Shown here piece after piece: positions 1-12,691 of a stretch of DNA of 64,000 bases. The stretch is from Colletotrichum lupini. Lineage: Eukaryota > Ascomycota > Sordariomycetes > Glomerellales > Glomerellaceae. The notes under the pieces were generated by a model that saw only the letters and a list, made by a program, of their open reading frames with translations, made no database searches and was not told where the DNA came from. A program made the translations under genes and the position numbers. The stretch is from the NCBI RefSeq assembly GCF_023278565.1, contig NC_064677.1, forward strand, positions 4,402,001 through 4,466,000. Reading direction: 5' to 3'. How positions within the stretch are numbered: the first letter of the stretch is position 1; each line of letters starts with the position of its first letter.

Positions 1-1535
1 TATTACTTTTAATATTACCTAAAGCTCTATTTAAACTAAATAAATTTATTAGATAAATTTACTAAATAAACTTATTAATATATAAACTACTACCTCGATA
101 AGAACTTATTTTAAAAATGCCCGTTAATAAGTCTACCCCTCTCGGGCTAGGTACCCTCTTTAGCTAACTTAATACTATAGCTATTATAACTAATATAAAT
201 ACGCCCGAGGATTAGTAAAGTACCTTTTAGTAGTATAGAATTTAGTTAAGTAATAGTATGAATGTTATAAATAGCTAGGTTAATATAGATATTAAGATTT
301 AGTATATTAATATTAGCTTAGAAATTATACTTTATAAAACTAAAAATCCTTTTAATATAAGCTATATTATAAATATAAGCTGTTAATAATCCGTAGTTAT
401 GAACTTTATAAGAGGGAAAGTTAAAAAGGTAGAAAATTAAAAAAAAAGTAGTCTATTAAGATAGTAGGAGTATCTATTAATACCGTATATTAATACTATA
501 TAATTACTATCAAGAATTGCCCGACTAGCTAGTAAAGATAGAAATAAAAAAAAAAATTATAAATATAAGGGAATATATAAGGGGCCTCTTAACCCTTAAT
601 AAAAAGGAGTATATAATATAGGGTCTAGTTACTTATATAAGCTAGTATTAAGAGGTTTTATATATATTAAAATAAGTATAGCTCGCTCTCTAAATAAGCG
701 GGAGAAGGTTAGGAGTTTTAATTAATAATTAGGTATAGAGCGTAATATACTTAGTTTTCTTTAATACGTAATATATAATACCGCCCCGGCAGATTGCTCT
801 ATTGGGGGGATATTATTAATTTATAATTATAAACTTTATAAAAAGGAAAGTTTAAAAAGGTAGAAGAATATTTGAAAAAAAATAGTTTAATAAAATACTA
901 GGAGTATTTACTAATACTATATATTAATACTATATAATTAATATTAAAAATCGCCCGAGTAGTTAGTAAAAGTAAAAGTAAAAAAACAAATAATACGCAT
1001 AATATACCCTAAGTACGTACTTAACGTAATATAGTAATTTTAATATAAAAACCGCTATATAATTTAGGATAAGTAAGCTACCCTCTTTGCTTACGTAGCA
1101 ATACTAACTAAAAAAGTTAATAATAAAGGTCGGCTATAAAGGTTAGAGGCGGCCTTCCTTAATTGTAAAGGTTCTAAACTTTAATAATAACGTAGAGGTT
1201 TTTAAAGAAAAGGCTAAAAAGGCTAATATTTAGCTACTCGTATTAAAGCTTATAAAAATTCTTTTTATTTTATTATTTTCAATATTACTTAAAGCTCTAT
1301 TTGAACTAAATAAACTTACTAAATAAATTTATTAAATAAATTTATTAAATAAACTTATTAATATATAAACTATTACTTTATTAAGAACTTAAAAATACCC
1401 TTTAATAAGTCCCCCCCTCTAGGGCTTAATAAATTCTTAGGCCCCCTCGATACCCTAGTTATCGTAGTTAATATAAGTATACTTAAAAAATAGTATAACA
1501 TTTTTTAATAATAGGGAATCTAGCGAAATAATAAT

Positions 1536-2205
1536 ATTTATTTTTTATTTCTACCTTTACTAACTACTCGGGCAATTCTCAATATCGGTTATATAGTTTT
1601 AATATATAGTATTAATTAATACTTATACTATCTTATTAAACTATTCTTTTAGATTTTCTACCTTTTTAAACTTTCCTTTTTATAAAGTTTATAATTACGG
1701 ATTAATAATAATATTAAGTACCTAATATTACTACTTTATAAGCTACTTACTTAGCTAAGTTTACCGCCCTCTAAGTAATAGTAATTTATAATAGTATAGT
1801 ATTAGAAATACCCTCGTTACTATTATTAAGTATAATACTAACCTTATTAATATTTATTACGCTTTTAACTTCAACTCGTATATAATATATATATATATTC
1901 GTTACCTCGTTTCTTTTATTAAAATCGAAAAACGCTTCCCTTACTATTTATTATTATTATATTATTATTATTATTATATTATTATTATTACTATTATTAT
2001 TATTATTACTATTATTATTATTATTAAGTTATTTACTTTAAATATATATTATTAAAATACTAAGACGCTAACTTATCGATCTATAGGGATACTTTAAGGG
2101 CTAAAAGTTCGATTTTATAAGTATTATACTAAAGGACCCCGAACTATAATAAAGTCGTCTTAAGGAATACGGATTAAATATTATTAACTTAAAGATCCGA
2201 AATAC
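1536..2205 (-). repeat. R1 repeat, near full-length copy with triplet microsatellite
   Basis: This is the longest R1 copy outside the gypsy element. It contains a long (TTA/ATT)n tract at roughly 1945-2030. R1-like fragments in the opposite orientation lie at 391-557, 821-992, 12520-12672, 13791-14012, 14426-14565 and 14570-14937. Shorter copies generally keep the end that contains a GGGAAAGTT motif and the GCCCGA(G/C)-TAGC(T/C)AG motif. The family was defined only by comparing copies within this window. Confidence 0.7.
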
Positions 2206-2220
2206 GTATATTAATAAATA

Positions 2221-3408
2221 GTAGTTTTTTTCCGGCTTTATAAGCACAAAAGATCGACCTTAACGAGATTACGCTTTTAAAGGAAATTATATAATATAGT
2301 ATACTTTTTAACTATATAATATATATAATATATCCTAAGTATATACTTAACGTAATATAATAATTTTAATATAAAAACCGCTATTTAATTCGGGATAAGT
2401 AAGCTACCCTCTTCGGCTACTTATTAATAAGAAGCTAAGTAATATATTTATATAGTAGCGCTAGCTAAAAAGGTTAATAATAGAGGCCGGCTATAATAGT
2501 TAGCTATAATAGTTAGTTATAATAGTTAAAAGCGGCCCTTAACTATAGAAGTTCTAAACTTTAATAATAACGTAGAGGTTTTTAAAAAAAGGGCTATATA
2601 AGCTAATATTTACTACTCTTCGTATTAGAGCTCGTAAAGAGTTTTTCTATTCTTATCGTTTTTAATATTACCTAAAGCTACTTTCTATTTAAACTAAATA
2701 AATCTACTAAACAAATCTACTAAATAAATTTACTAAATAAATTTACTAAACAAATTTACTAAATAAAATTATTAATATATAAACTACTACCTTAACGAGA
2801 ACCTTTTAGTATATAGTTAGTAATTAGTAAGTTAAAACTAAAGATGCCCGTTAATAAGTCTACCCCTCTCGGGCTAGGCGCCCTCTTTAACTAGCTCGAC
2901 GCTATAGCTATTATAACTAACGTAAGTACGCCCAAGGATTAGTAAAATACTTTTTAATAATATAGAATTTAGCTAAGTAATAATATAAATACTATAAATA
3001 GCTAGGCTAATATAAATATTAAGATTTAATATATTAATATTAACTTAGTTATAATAATTATAATAAATAGGCTAGAGGTATATAGGGTTAAAGTAATAAA
3101 CCGGCGCCTTAAATAGCTCCTATAAGACCCCCTAGGTAATAATAATACTTATATAAAAAAATAGATTATACTAAACCTAGCTACTTACGTAAGTTAGTAT
3201 TAAGAGGTCCTATATATATTAAAATAAGTAAAGCTCGCTTTATAAGCGGGTAGTAGAAAGTTAGGAGCTATTAATGAAAGGGAGATAATAGTTAAGTTAG
3301 TTAACTACTATTTTAATTAGTAATTAGGTATAGAGCGCATTATACCTACTTTTCCCTAATACGTAATACATAGTACGGCCCCGGCAGATTACTCTATCGG
3401 GGGGGTAC
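2221..3408 (+). repeat. R2 repeat, uninterrupted copy (~1.2 kb)
   Basis: This copy starts around AGTTTTTTTCCGGCTTTATAA and ends in a GCAGATTACTCTATCGGGGGGG segment. The next copy follows immediately with a period of about 1,200 bp: the motif AGATCGACCTTAA occurs at 2251 and its RIP variant at 3451. A partial copy with an R1 insertion lies at 1-815, and a left-end fragment lies at about 993-1500. No protein-coding remnant was recognised, so it may be a long LTR or a non-autonomous element. Confidence 0.7.
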
Positions 3409-3420
3409 ATAGGCTTATAT

Positions 3421-4422
3421 AATAGTTTTTTTTAGCTTTATAAGTATAAAAGATCGACCTTAATAAGATTACGTTTTGAAAGGAAATTATACGATATAAT
3501 ATACTTTTTAACTATATAATATACGTAATATATCCTAAGTACGCGCTTAACGTAATATAGTAATTTTGATACGAAAACCGCTATTTAATTTAAAATAGGT
3601 AAGCTACCCTTTATATAGCGGCGCTAGCTAAAAAAGTTAATAATAAAAGTTAGTTATAATAGTTAGCTATAATAATTAGCTATAATAATTAGAAATAGCC
3701 TTCCTTAACTATACAGGTTCTAAACTTTAATAATAACATAGAGGTTTTTTAAAAAAGGGCTAAATAAGTTAATATCTATTACTCATACTAGAGCTCGTAA
3801 AGATTCTTTTTATCCTTATTATTTTTAATATTACCTAAAGCTACTCTCTATTCAAACTAAACAAGTTTACTAAATAAATTTACTAAATAAATTTACTAAA
3901 TGAATTTACTAAATAAATCTACTAAATAAATTTACTAAATAAACTTATTAATATATAAACTATTACCTAAATAGCTAGTTAGATAATTAGTTAAGAGGTT
4001 AGCTAGTTAAAATACTACTTTAATAAGAACTTAAAGATGCCCGTCGATAAGTTTACCCCTCTCGGGCTAGGTACCCTCGGCTAGCCTAACGCCATAGCTA
4101 TTATAACTAATATAAATATACCTAAGGATTAGTAAAGTATTTTTTAATAATACGGAGTTTAGCTAAGTAATAATACGAATATTATAAATCGCTAGGCTAA
4201 TACGGACGTTAAGATCTAGTATATTAATACTAACTTAGTTATAATAATTATAATAAATAGGCTAGAGGTATATAAAGTTAGAATAATAAGCTAGCGCTTT
4301 AAATAGCTCTTATAGGACCCCCTAGGTAATAATAATACTTATATAAAAGAATAGACTATATTAGACCTAGCTACTTACGTAGGTTAGTATTAAGAGGTCC
4401 TATATACGTTAGAATAGGTAAA
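3421..4422 (+). repeat. R2 repeat, left part of a copy split by the gypsy element
   Basis: This part aligns with the copy at 2221-3408 up to TAAA and continues on the far side of the gypsy element at 11801-11966 (GCTCGCC onward, ending in the GCGGATTGCTCCGTCGGGGG segment). Together the two parts are about 1.17 kb, the same length as the intact copy. Confidence 0.75.
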
Positions 4423-4646
4423 TGTTACGGTAGTGGGCATTAGGGCCCCTGTGGGCCCCGTAGCTCAGCCTTAGGCTACGAGGCTAAGCTCTTAGTAATT
4501 ACGTAACGAGCTAGACCGCTAGGCCCAAAGGGCTAGCTCGCTAGCTTTTATTTACTATTCTATTTTTTCCCTTTTTATATTAGGTTTTTAGTTAATTAAG
4601 TTAATATAATAGCGTTCTAACTTATTTCGAGTTCCCTTTTATAATA
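4423..4646 (+). repeat. 5' LTR of the gypsy element
   Basis: This 224-bp repeat begins with TG (TGTTACGG) and ends with TA, presumably CA before RIP. It shares the central GGGCCC and AGGCTACGAGGCTAAGCTC blocks and the ATTTTTTCCC block with the repeat at 11574-11800. The junction with the flank is defined by comparison with the uninterrupted R2 copy near 3220-3240, where TAAAGCTCGC is contiguous. Confidence 0.85.
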
Positions 4647-5948
4647 CTATTTAACGTTACTTAATTAACTATTCTTTAGAAATAAAACGATAATATCTTA
4701 ATTAATTAATTATTTACTATCTTAACTAGCTATTCTTACTAAGAAAGTATATAAAAGAGCTAAGTAATAGCTAACTGAATTAATTATATATAAGTAGCGT
4801 AATTAATACCCCCTAAATATATACCCCCTTTATTAGATATAATAGTTAAAGAATATAGCTAAGGAGGCTAAGTTTCCCTTTATATTAATAGCTTTTAATA
4901 AAGTCGCCGCCTCTATAAGTCTTAATAGAGCGTCGTAGGCCCTAATAAAAATACTAAGCTCTTAATTATTAACTCTAAGGTTACGCTATTTAACTAGCTA
5001 GTAGAGCGCTTTTTATTTTTTATTACTTAGGCTAATTACTTAGCGTACCTTAACGACGTAACTAACTAGCTTATTTTATTTATTTATATTTATAATAATA
5101 TCTTTTTTAAAAAGAATACTAAGTAATATATCGACCTCGACCTTATTTAGGAGCTATATTTTAAAAATAATAAAAAGACTTTATTTAAATAGATTAAATA
5201 GTAGTTAAAAATACGTATTACTTAGTACTAATCAAAATAAGTCCTAGCTTTTATTATTAGCTAGCTAAGTAATAATACTAAGTACTTATATATAATAACT
5301 TATAAAAACCTCGACTTTATATATATTATTATTATAAAGCTCTATATTACAAAAGAAGCCCTTACCTAAGCTTATATTAATAATATAGCTATAATTAAAA
5401 AACTAATGTAATTAGAGAACGGCTCCTAAGCTAGCTCTATTTAAGATATTATTACCCTTAGTACGCTAAAATAATAACTAATACGCTTAGAAATATAAGG
5501 TAACTACGAAACTACTTTAGCCTCGTCTTATCCTATTACCTATAGCTTTTAAAAAATACTTAACGTACCTATTTTTATAAGTAATAATACTAACCTTAAG
5601 TTCGATTATTAGCTTTAATATATTACAAAGTACTTAGAAAATACTAATTATAATATAAATAAGTACTATTTAGAATATATTATTAATAAGATTAGAGATA
5701 GTACTACGGAGTTTATATACTTAATACTAACTTCTAATAAGATTATTATAACTAAGTAGCTACTTTACGAGCTTAAGTCGGCTTATATTAGCCCGATTAT
5801 TATAAATAACGCTAGTTATAAGCTAAACGTACTTATAATTATACTTAAAGACGTTTATTAAAAGCGCTTTATATTTACTAAGCTCGCGCGTATTAATAAG
5901 CTTTTAAAGTCTTAGTAAAAGCGCCGTTTTTATAATAAGCTACTTAAT

Positions 5949-6634
5949 TTTTTTTTTCTACCTTTGCTAGTTACTCGGGCGGTTCTTAATATCGATTACA
6001 TAGTATTAATATATAATATTAATAAATACTCCTACTATCTTAATAGACTATTCTTTTTAGATTGTCTAACTTTTTAACTTTCCTTTTTATAAAGTTTATA
6101 ATTATGGATTATTAATAGCGATATTGGGCGCCCGACGCTACTACTTTATAAGCCGCCTACTTAGCTAAGTTTACTACCCTCTAGGTAATAATAACTTATA
6201 ATAGTATAATATTAAAAATACCCTCGTTACTATTATTAAGAATAATACCGACCTTACTAATATACGCTTTTAACTTCGACTCGTATATATATATATATAT
6301 TTATTACCTCGTTTTTTTTATTAAAATCGAAAAACGCTTCCCTTACTATTTATTACTATTGCCCTATTACTATTACCCTATCGCTATTACCCTATCGCTA
6401 TCGCCCTACTACTATTACTATTATTATTATTATTAAATCGTTTATTTTAAATATATATTATTAAAATACTAAGACGTATAGTTATTATCGACCCCTAGGG
6501 CTTCTTTAATAATTAGAAGTTCGATCCTATAAGTATTATACTAAAGGACCCCGAACTATAATATAGCCGTTTTAAAAAATACGGATTAAATATTATTAAC
6601 TTAAAAATTAGAAAGATATATATTAACATAGCTA
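5949..6634 (-). repeat. R1 repeat inserted inside the gypsy element
   Basis: This copy matches the R1 copy at about 1536-2205 along its whole length. It includes the CTACTCGGGC-like end, the ATTATGGATTA/ATTACGGATTA segment, the internal TA and TTA-type microsatellite, and the AAGTATTATACTAAAGGACCCC block. It lies inside the 5' internal region of the gypsy element, so it probably inserted after the gypsy did. The coding capacity of R1 could not be recognised. Confidence 0.7.
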
Positions 6635-9600
6635 TTACTTTAATAAGCGCCTAGTTTATATAATATAATAGCTTTAAAATACCTAATTAACTTTAGAGTA
6701 TTATTAATATTTTAAAAACGTAATATAAGAGTAAGTTAAGAAAGACTAAAAAGGATATTTTAAAGTTATTAAATAAGGTAAAAAGTAGGGGGTAATTTTC
6801 GGTTATTCGGAGAGTAATTAATATATTACGGCGGGATCGTTAGTATTTAGTAACGGCTGCGGCTAGCTATTATTAGTTATAAAGTTTATTACGTAATAAA
6901 GATACTTAATATTAACCCTAATAAACCAGCTTGCCCGTAAAGGCGAAAATAGCACCTAATAAGGCGGACCGGACCCTAAAGGGAATAAGCTACTTATATA
7001 TTTTCGTAATTGGGCTATATCGAAATACTTAAATAATACGGCTACTTTTTAAAAATATACTAAGTACGTCGCTTAGCTGGTTAATTTAATATAGCCCCCT
7101 TTTATAAAAAATTATCTAGTTAAGGCTTTTAACTAGACTCGTTAGACCTTAAGTAAAAGTAATAAAAGTAGTAAAAATAATAAAGGTACTAGAGGTATTA
7201 AATAGGACTAAGGTCGTACCTCTATTTATAAAACGATTTCTAAAGCCCTATATTAAAAGTTTAAGGATAGTAGCGCTTATTTCGTTTATAGTAATATTAG
7301 ATATATTTTTAAGGACTACTTTAAGAAGCTAAAGACTATTATAACTATTATTAACGCTACCGAGGGCCTTATTAAGATAGAGTTAGGTTTAAAAAACTAA
7401 AACCCTTAGTAAAAATAAACTCCTAGCTAGGGGATACGTATAAAAAGAACGGAAGATTAGTAATTAATTTAGTAAATTTATAAGATTTCGTAAGGGGCTA
7501 GCCCCTTAAAATAGAGCTTATATTAGTATTTAATAAATATAAAATTTACTTAAGAACCTTATTCAATATAAGAGCTAATAAGTACGGATTTATAAATAAC
7601 TACGTAACCCCTTTATTATAACGGTTCTATGTAGCCCTATTTTATAAATTATAATACCTAATCCTTATTATTAAATTTAATAAAGAGCGATTAAATAATA
7701 TTAGCGTAGTATAGACTGCTAACTTATATATCAATTAATAAGTCTTTTTAAAAGTACCCCTCTTTTAGCTTAATATAAGCTATTACGACTTAATCTTAGG
7801 GTAAAAGTAGTTTAAATACTACGGGGTAAACTTTGATATTCGCTACTAATATCTAATATAGCCTAAGGACTTATTATTATAAAAGACGCCCTTTATTATT
7901 ATTAAGGATATTAAGGACCTATATACCCCAGAAATTATTAATATATAATACTAAATCGACGTTAACTACTAATAGGACTTATTTAAAATAAATATAACTT
8001 ATTATAACTAAAAGCTTTAGTAGTAGCGAGTAAAGGGTATACTAATTAAGATATTACTATACTTATTAAAAACAATAGCCCGTTAAATATAGTAGTTAAA
8101 CGAGGCTAAGAATATAAAAAAAATTAGAACGCGCCCTTAATAATACTAATATTACCCCTATAAAGAGGGCTAGGCGGTAAAAACTATACTTAGTAATAAT
8201 ATAAATAAATATTACTTTTATTAGCACTCTCGCTTTTAAAAAGAACCTAAGGTAAAACGACGTAAAAATAAGCTCTATATTACTTTATAAACTTAATTAT
8301 ATTATAAAAAATAAGAAGGAGGAGGTAGACCCCTTATATAACGACGACTAGGTTATTTATAACTTTATAATAACGAACTTATTAAAGTATTTACAGCCCT
8401 AGACTAACGTTTTTAATAAAGTAGTTAGTAATATACTAGCGCTTTATAAGCTATATAACTATAAAATTAAGTTTTTAAATAGTAATAAAAAGAAGCTAAC
8501 TTATTACTTTCTATATAAGTAGTTAATACCCGAGCTAGAGGCTATAAGGGCCTATTTATCAAAGTATTTATAAAAGGGATTTATTAAGCTAAGTAATACT
8601 CTTTTTATATTACCGACGCTATTTATAAAAAAATATAATAATAGCCTACGCTTTTATATTAATTTTTTTAAGCTTAATAAGGTTATAAAAAAAGACTACT
8701 ACTTATTATTACTTATTAATAAGACCCTCGTGCGGCTAAGTAGGGTAAAAGTATTTACCAAGCTAAATATTAAATAAGCCTATTACTATATTTAACTTAA
8801 CTTAGCCTCCGAGGACTTAATAATATTTAGAACTTATTACGGGGTATATAAATATAAAATAATACCCTTTAAGCTTCATAATAAACTTATTATATATTAA
8901 TAATATATAAACGAGATATTAATAAAGTACTTAAATAAATTTTATATAGCGTATATAAATAATATCTTAATCTTCTCTAACGACCCCCTTTAGTATTAAG
9001 AGTACGTTATTAAAGTATTAAACTACTTATAAAAAGTAGGTTTATAAGTAGATATTAAGAAGTACGAATTTAGTATTACTTTTATAAAGTACTTAGGCTT
9101 TATAGTTTTAATAAAAAGTATATAGCTAAATAAAGAAAAAGTCTTTATAATTAAAAACTAAAAACTACTTATATTACTTAAGGGTATCTAGTCTTTCTTT
9201 AAGTTCTATAACTTTTATAAAAAGTTTATAAAAAATTACGGCTACTTAACTAAGCCCCTTATAAGGCTAATAATTAAAGGAGTTTTTTTTTATTTTAATA
9301 CTAATTATAAAATAGCTTTTAAAGTTATAAAGCTAGTACTAACGTTAGTACCTATCCTCCGCTACTTTAGGCTAAAATTACTAACGTAACTAAAAATAAA
9401 CGCTTTTAACTTAGTATATACCGGGGCGCTATTATAATAAAAAGAGAATAATAAGTTATAATACTTAGTAACTTTCTATTTAAAAATAATAAGTAGCGCA
9501 GAGCTTAACTACGCTATTTATAATAAAAAAATACTAATAATAGTACTATACTTAAAAAAATAGTATATAGAGCTCGTAAGTTATAAATATAAGTTTAATA

Positions 9601-11573
9601 TTATTATAAACTATTAATTACTACTATTTTTTATAACTAAGCGCCTACTTAACTTATAATAAGCCCGCTAAATTAGTATACTAGCGGACTTTAATTTTTA
9701 AATTTATTACTACCTAGAGAAAGAGAACGTACTAACTAACGTCCTCTTGTAAAAAATAAAAAATATTTATACTTAGTAAGTACTAAAAGAGGCTAATAGG
9801 ACATAAGTCCTCTTATTACTAGGACTACTATCTCTCGATATTATAATAGAGCTATAGGTATTATTAAGTACCGCTATTAGCTAACTATAGCTTATAATTA
9901 GCTTATTTTTATTAAAAAACGAGCTCTAGAAGTACTTATTAATAAAGAAGATTCTAAAGCTTAATAAGGACCTTATTATAGCGTTTTTTATATTAATACG
10001 AGCGCTAATAACTAAAGGATATAAGTGCTAGTCGATTTAAAACGACGGATTATTAATAATAAATAAGAAGCTCGTAGTACCTAAGGAGGAGAACCTCTAT
10101 ACTATAGTTATTTATAAAGTTTATAAATAAAAACTCCTCGCTTATTTAGGGTATAATAAAATTATAAAAATAATTAAATAGTAATATTACTAGCCGGGCC
10201 TAATAGTAAATACTTATTAATATATATAGAACTATTATACTTATTACTAATTATAAAAGCTACGTAATAAACCCCTAGGGGAGCTAAGACCGCTATTAGT
10301 ACCTAACTACCCGTAGTAATATATTTTTATTAATTTTATAACTATTATTATTAATTAAAAAGGATTTAATAATATATAAGTAATAGTAAACTACTTAGGT
10401 AAAAGGGTAATATCTATTCCTTATTATAAAACTATTATAATAAAATATATAAACTAAATATTTTATAAGTAAGTACTACCTATTTTCGGCTTATTAAAAA
10501 CTATTACGTCGGACCGAGGCCCCTAATTTATTTCCAATTTCTAAGGGGAGCTCTATAAGATCTATAAGGTTAAATTATAGCTATTAATAATAAATTACCT
10601 ATAAACGGATAGCTAAATAGAGGTATTAAACTAATAAATCTTATAATAGTTAAGATTATTAATTAATTAATATTAAGATAACTAGAGCGATATACTACTC
10701 GTAGTCGACTTTACTTATACTACTTAGCTTAATAAGACTACGGGGCTATTATTATATAAAATAGAATTCGGTTACTAGCTACGGCTTTTTTTTAACTAAT
10801 TTAAGCAAACCTATTAATTCGGCTTTATAAAAAAGAAGCTAAACTATATTAATACGTAATATATAGCTTAAAAAATATACGAGGCCTAGGAGATTATTAA
10901 GGGTAATACAAAAGTCGCTTAAGTATAATATAAAAGGTATATTAACTACTATTAGTACCTAAATAACTTAAAAATAGGAGACCGGGTCTTTATTAATACC
11001 TTATATTAGAAGTTCGCTAATACGAATAAATTATAATAGCTATAGGCTAGCCTATAGCCTATTATTAGTACTAAATAGGGGGGTATATAAGTTATAAAAT
11101 TATTAATAAGTAGCTAAGTATACCCAGTTTTCTATTTAAATAAGCTAAGGAAGGTTATTAATAACCTACTACTTAAGTAGAACTAAGAGCTACTGCTATT
11201 AATTATTAATAATAATAGCGAGCTAGAGTACGAAGTTTTTAAAATAATTAAGTTATATTTATATAAGGGAAAGCTATAGTATTAAGTAGATTAGAAAGGA
11301 TATAATACGGATTTAACGTAGTATAATATAAAGAGCTTTAAGTATATATTAGCAGTATTATAAACGTTCTATTACTAATACTTAATTATTAAGGGTCCGT
11401 TATAGAACTTAGATATATAAATAGAAGCTATTACAACTAGCTATTTATTATTACTAAGGGACGATAATAATATGATAGTAGTAATTATAACTATAAATTT
11501 ACTAAAATAAGGGGTAATTAAGAGGTTTATGTTTTAGTATTACGGATAGCGCCCTCTAGTATAGAGGGGGGGG

Positions 11574-11800
11574 TAATATTATAATAATAAGTATTAGGGC
11601 CCTTATAGGCCCCATAGCTTAGCCTTAGGCTACGAGGCTAAGCTCTTAATAATTACGTAACGAGCTAGACTGCTAAGCCTAAAGGGCTAGCTTATTAACT
11701 TCTACTTACTATTCTATTTTTTCCCTCTTTACGTTAAGTTTTTAATTAATTAAGTTAATATAGTAGCGTTCTAACCTACCTCGAGTTCCTTTTTATAATA
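11574..11800 (+). repeat. 3' LTR of the gypsy element
   Basis: This 227-bp partner of the left LTR begins with TA, probably TG before RIP, directly after a run of eight G. It ends in TA before the target-site copy TAAA. Differences from the left LTR are mostly C/T and G/A changes, as RIP would give. Confidence 0.85.
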
Positions 11801-11966
11801 TAAAGCTCGCCCTATAAGTAGTTAGAACTTAGGAGGATTATAGCAGAAGGTTAGGAGTTTTAGTTAGTAATTAGGTATAGAGCGCATTATACCTAGTTTT
11901 CCCTAATACGTAATATACAGTACGGCCCCGGCGGATTGCTCCGTCGGGGGGACGTAGGCTTATAAA
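11801..11966 (+). repeat. R2 repeat, right part of the split copy
   Basis: This is the continuation of the R2 copy interrupted at 4422. It includes the second copy of the TAAA target site and the characteristic GGCGGATTGCTCCGTCGG end. Confidence 0.75.
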
Positions 11967-12221
11967 ATAATAGTATTAAGTATTTAATATTATTATTAAT
12001 AATCCGTAGTTATAAACCTTATAAACCCCCCGATAGAGCAATCCGCTAGGGCTATATTATATATTATATATTAAAGAAAACTAAGTATATTACGCTCTAT
12101 ACTTAATTACTAATTAAAACTTTTAACCTTTTATTATATAATTCTAGCTATTTAGTTTAACGAGACAGTAGGAGTATCTATTAATACTATATATTAATAC
12201 TATATAGCTACCCTTTAGGGT

Positions 12222-12505
12222 CCGGTCCGCCTCATTAGAGGCTATCTTCGCCTTTATAAATAAGCTAGTTTATTAGGGTTAATATCGAGTTTTTATTACG
12301 TACTTTAATAAAACTTTATAACTAACTATAGCTGGCCGTAGTTATTACTAATTATTAATACTAACTAAACTTGAAATATTAACGACCCTATTACTATAGT
12401 ATATTAATTACCCTCTAAATAGCTAAAAACTACCTCCTACTTTTTACTTTTTTTAATAATATTAGATGTTTCCTTTAATCCTTCTTAATTTACTCTTATA
12501 TAATA
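12222..12505 (-). repeat. Inverted fragment of the gypsy internal region
   Basis: Reverse-complemented, this segment aligns with 6717-6982 of the gypsy element, including GAGGCGGACCGGACCCTAAA and the GTAATTAATATA block. It is a remnant of a second gypsy copy in the opposite orientation. The two copies carry different C-to-T changes, so they were probably mutated independently. Confidence 0.75.
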
Positions 12506-12691
12506 ATTTTAGTGAACTTTACAGGAGGGAAAGTTAAAAAGGTAGAAAAAAAAAAAGAAAATAGTCTATCGAGACAGTAGGAGTATCTATTAATACTGTG
12601 TATTACTACCGTATAATCGATATTGAGAATCGCCCGAGCAGCCAGCAAAGGCAGAAATAAAAAAACAAATACTATTATAAGCTATTATTAA

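Larger units (their letters stand above)
4423..11800 (+). mobile_element. Degenerate Ty3/gypsy chromovirus with two LTRs
   Basis: The element is bounded by similar terminal repeats (4423-4646 and 11574-11800) and the identical 4-bp flanks TAAA at 4419-4422 and 11801-11804. A G-rich polypurine tract (11563-11573) abuts the right LTR. Read on the + strand with stops ignored, remnants appear in gypsy order. The reverse transcriptase FRT-x-YG region lies near 8825-8890. The YxDD box lies near 8950-8985 and reads YINNILIFS, as expected if RIP changed Asp codons to Asn. An integrase zinc-finger remnant lies near 10135-10200, and the integrase core reads TSDRGP near 10505-10525. A chromodomain-like QYLVDWKGYN remnant, with stops, lies near 11220-11330. 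The element is dead: stops occur throughout. It interrupts an R2 repeat copy. Confidence 0.85.
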
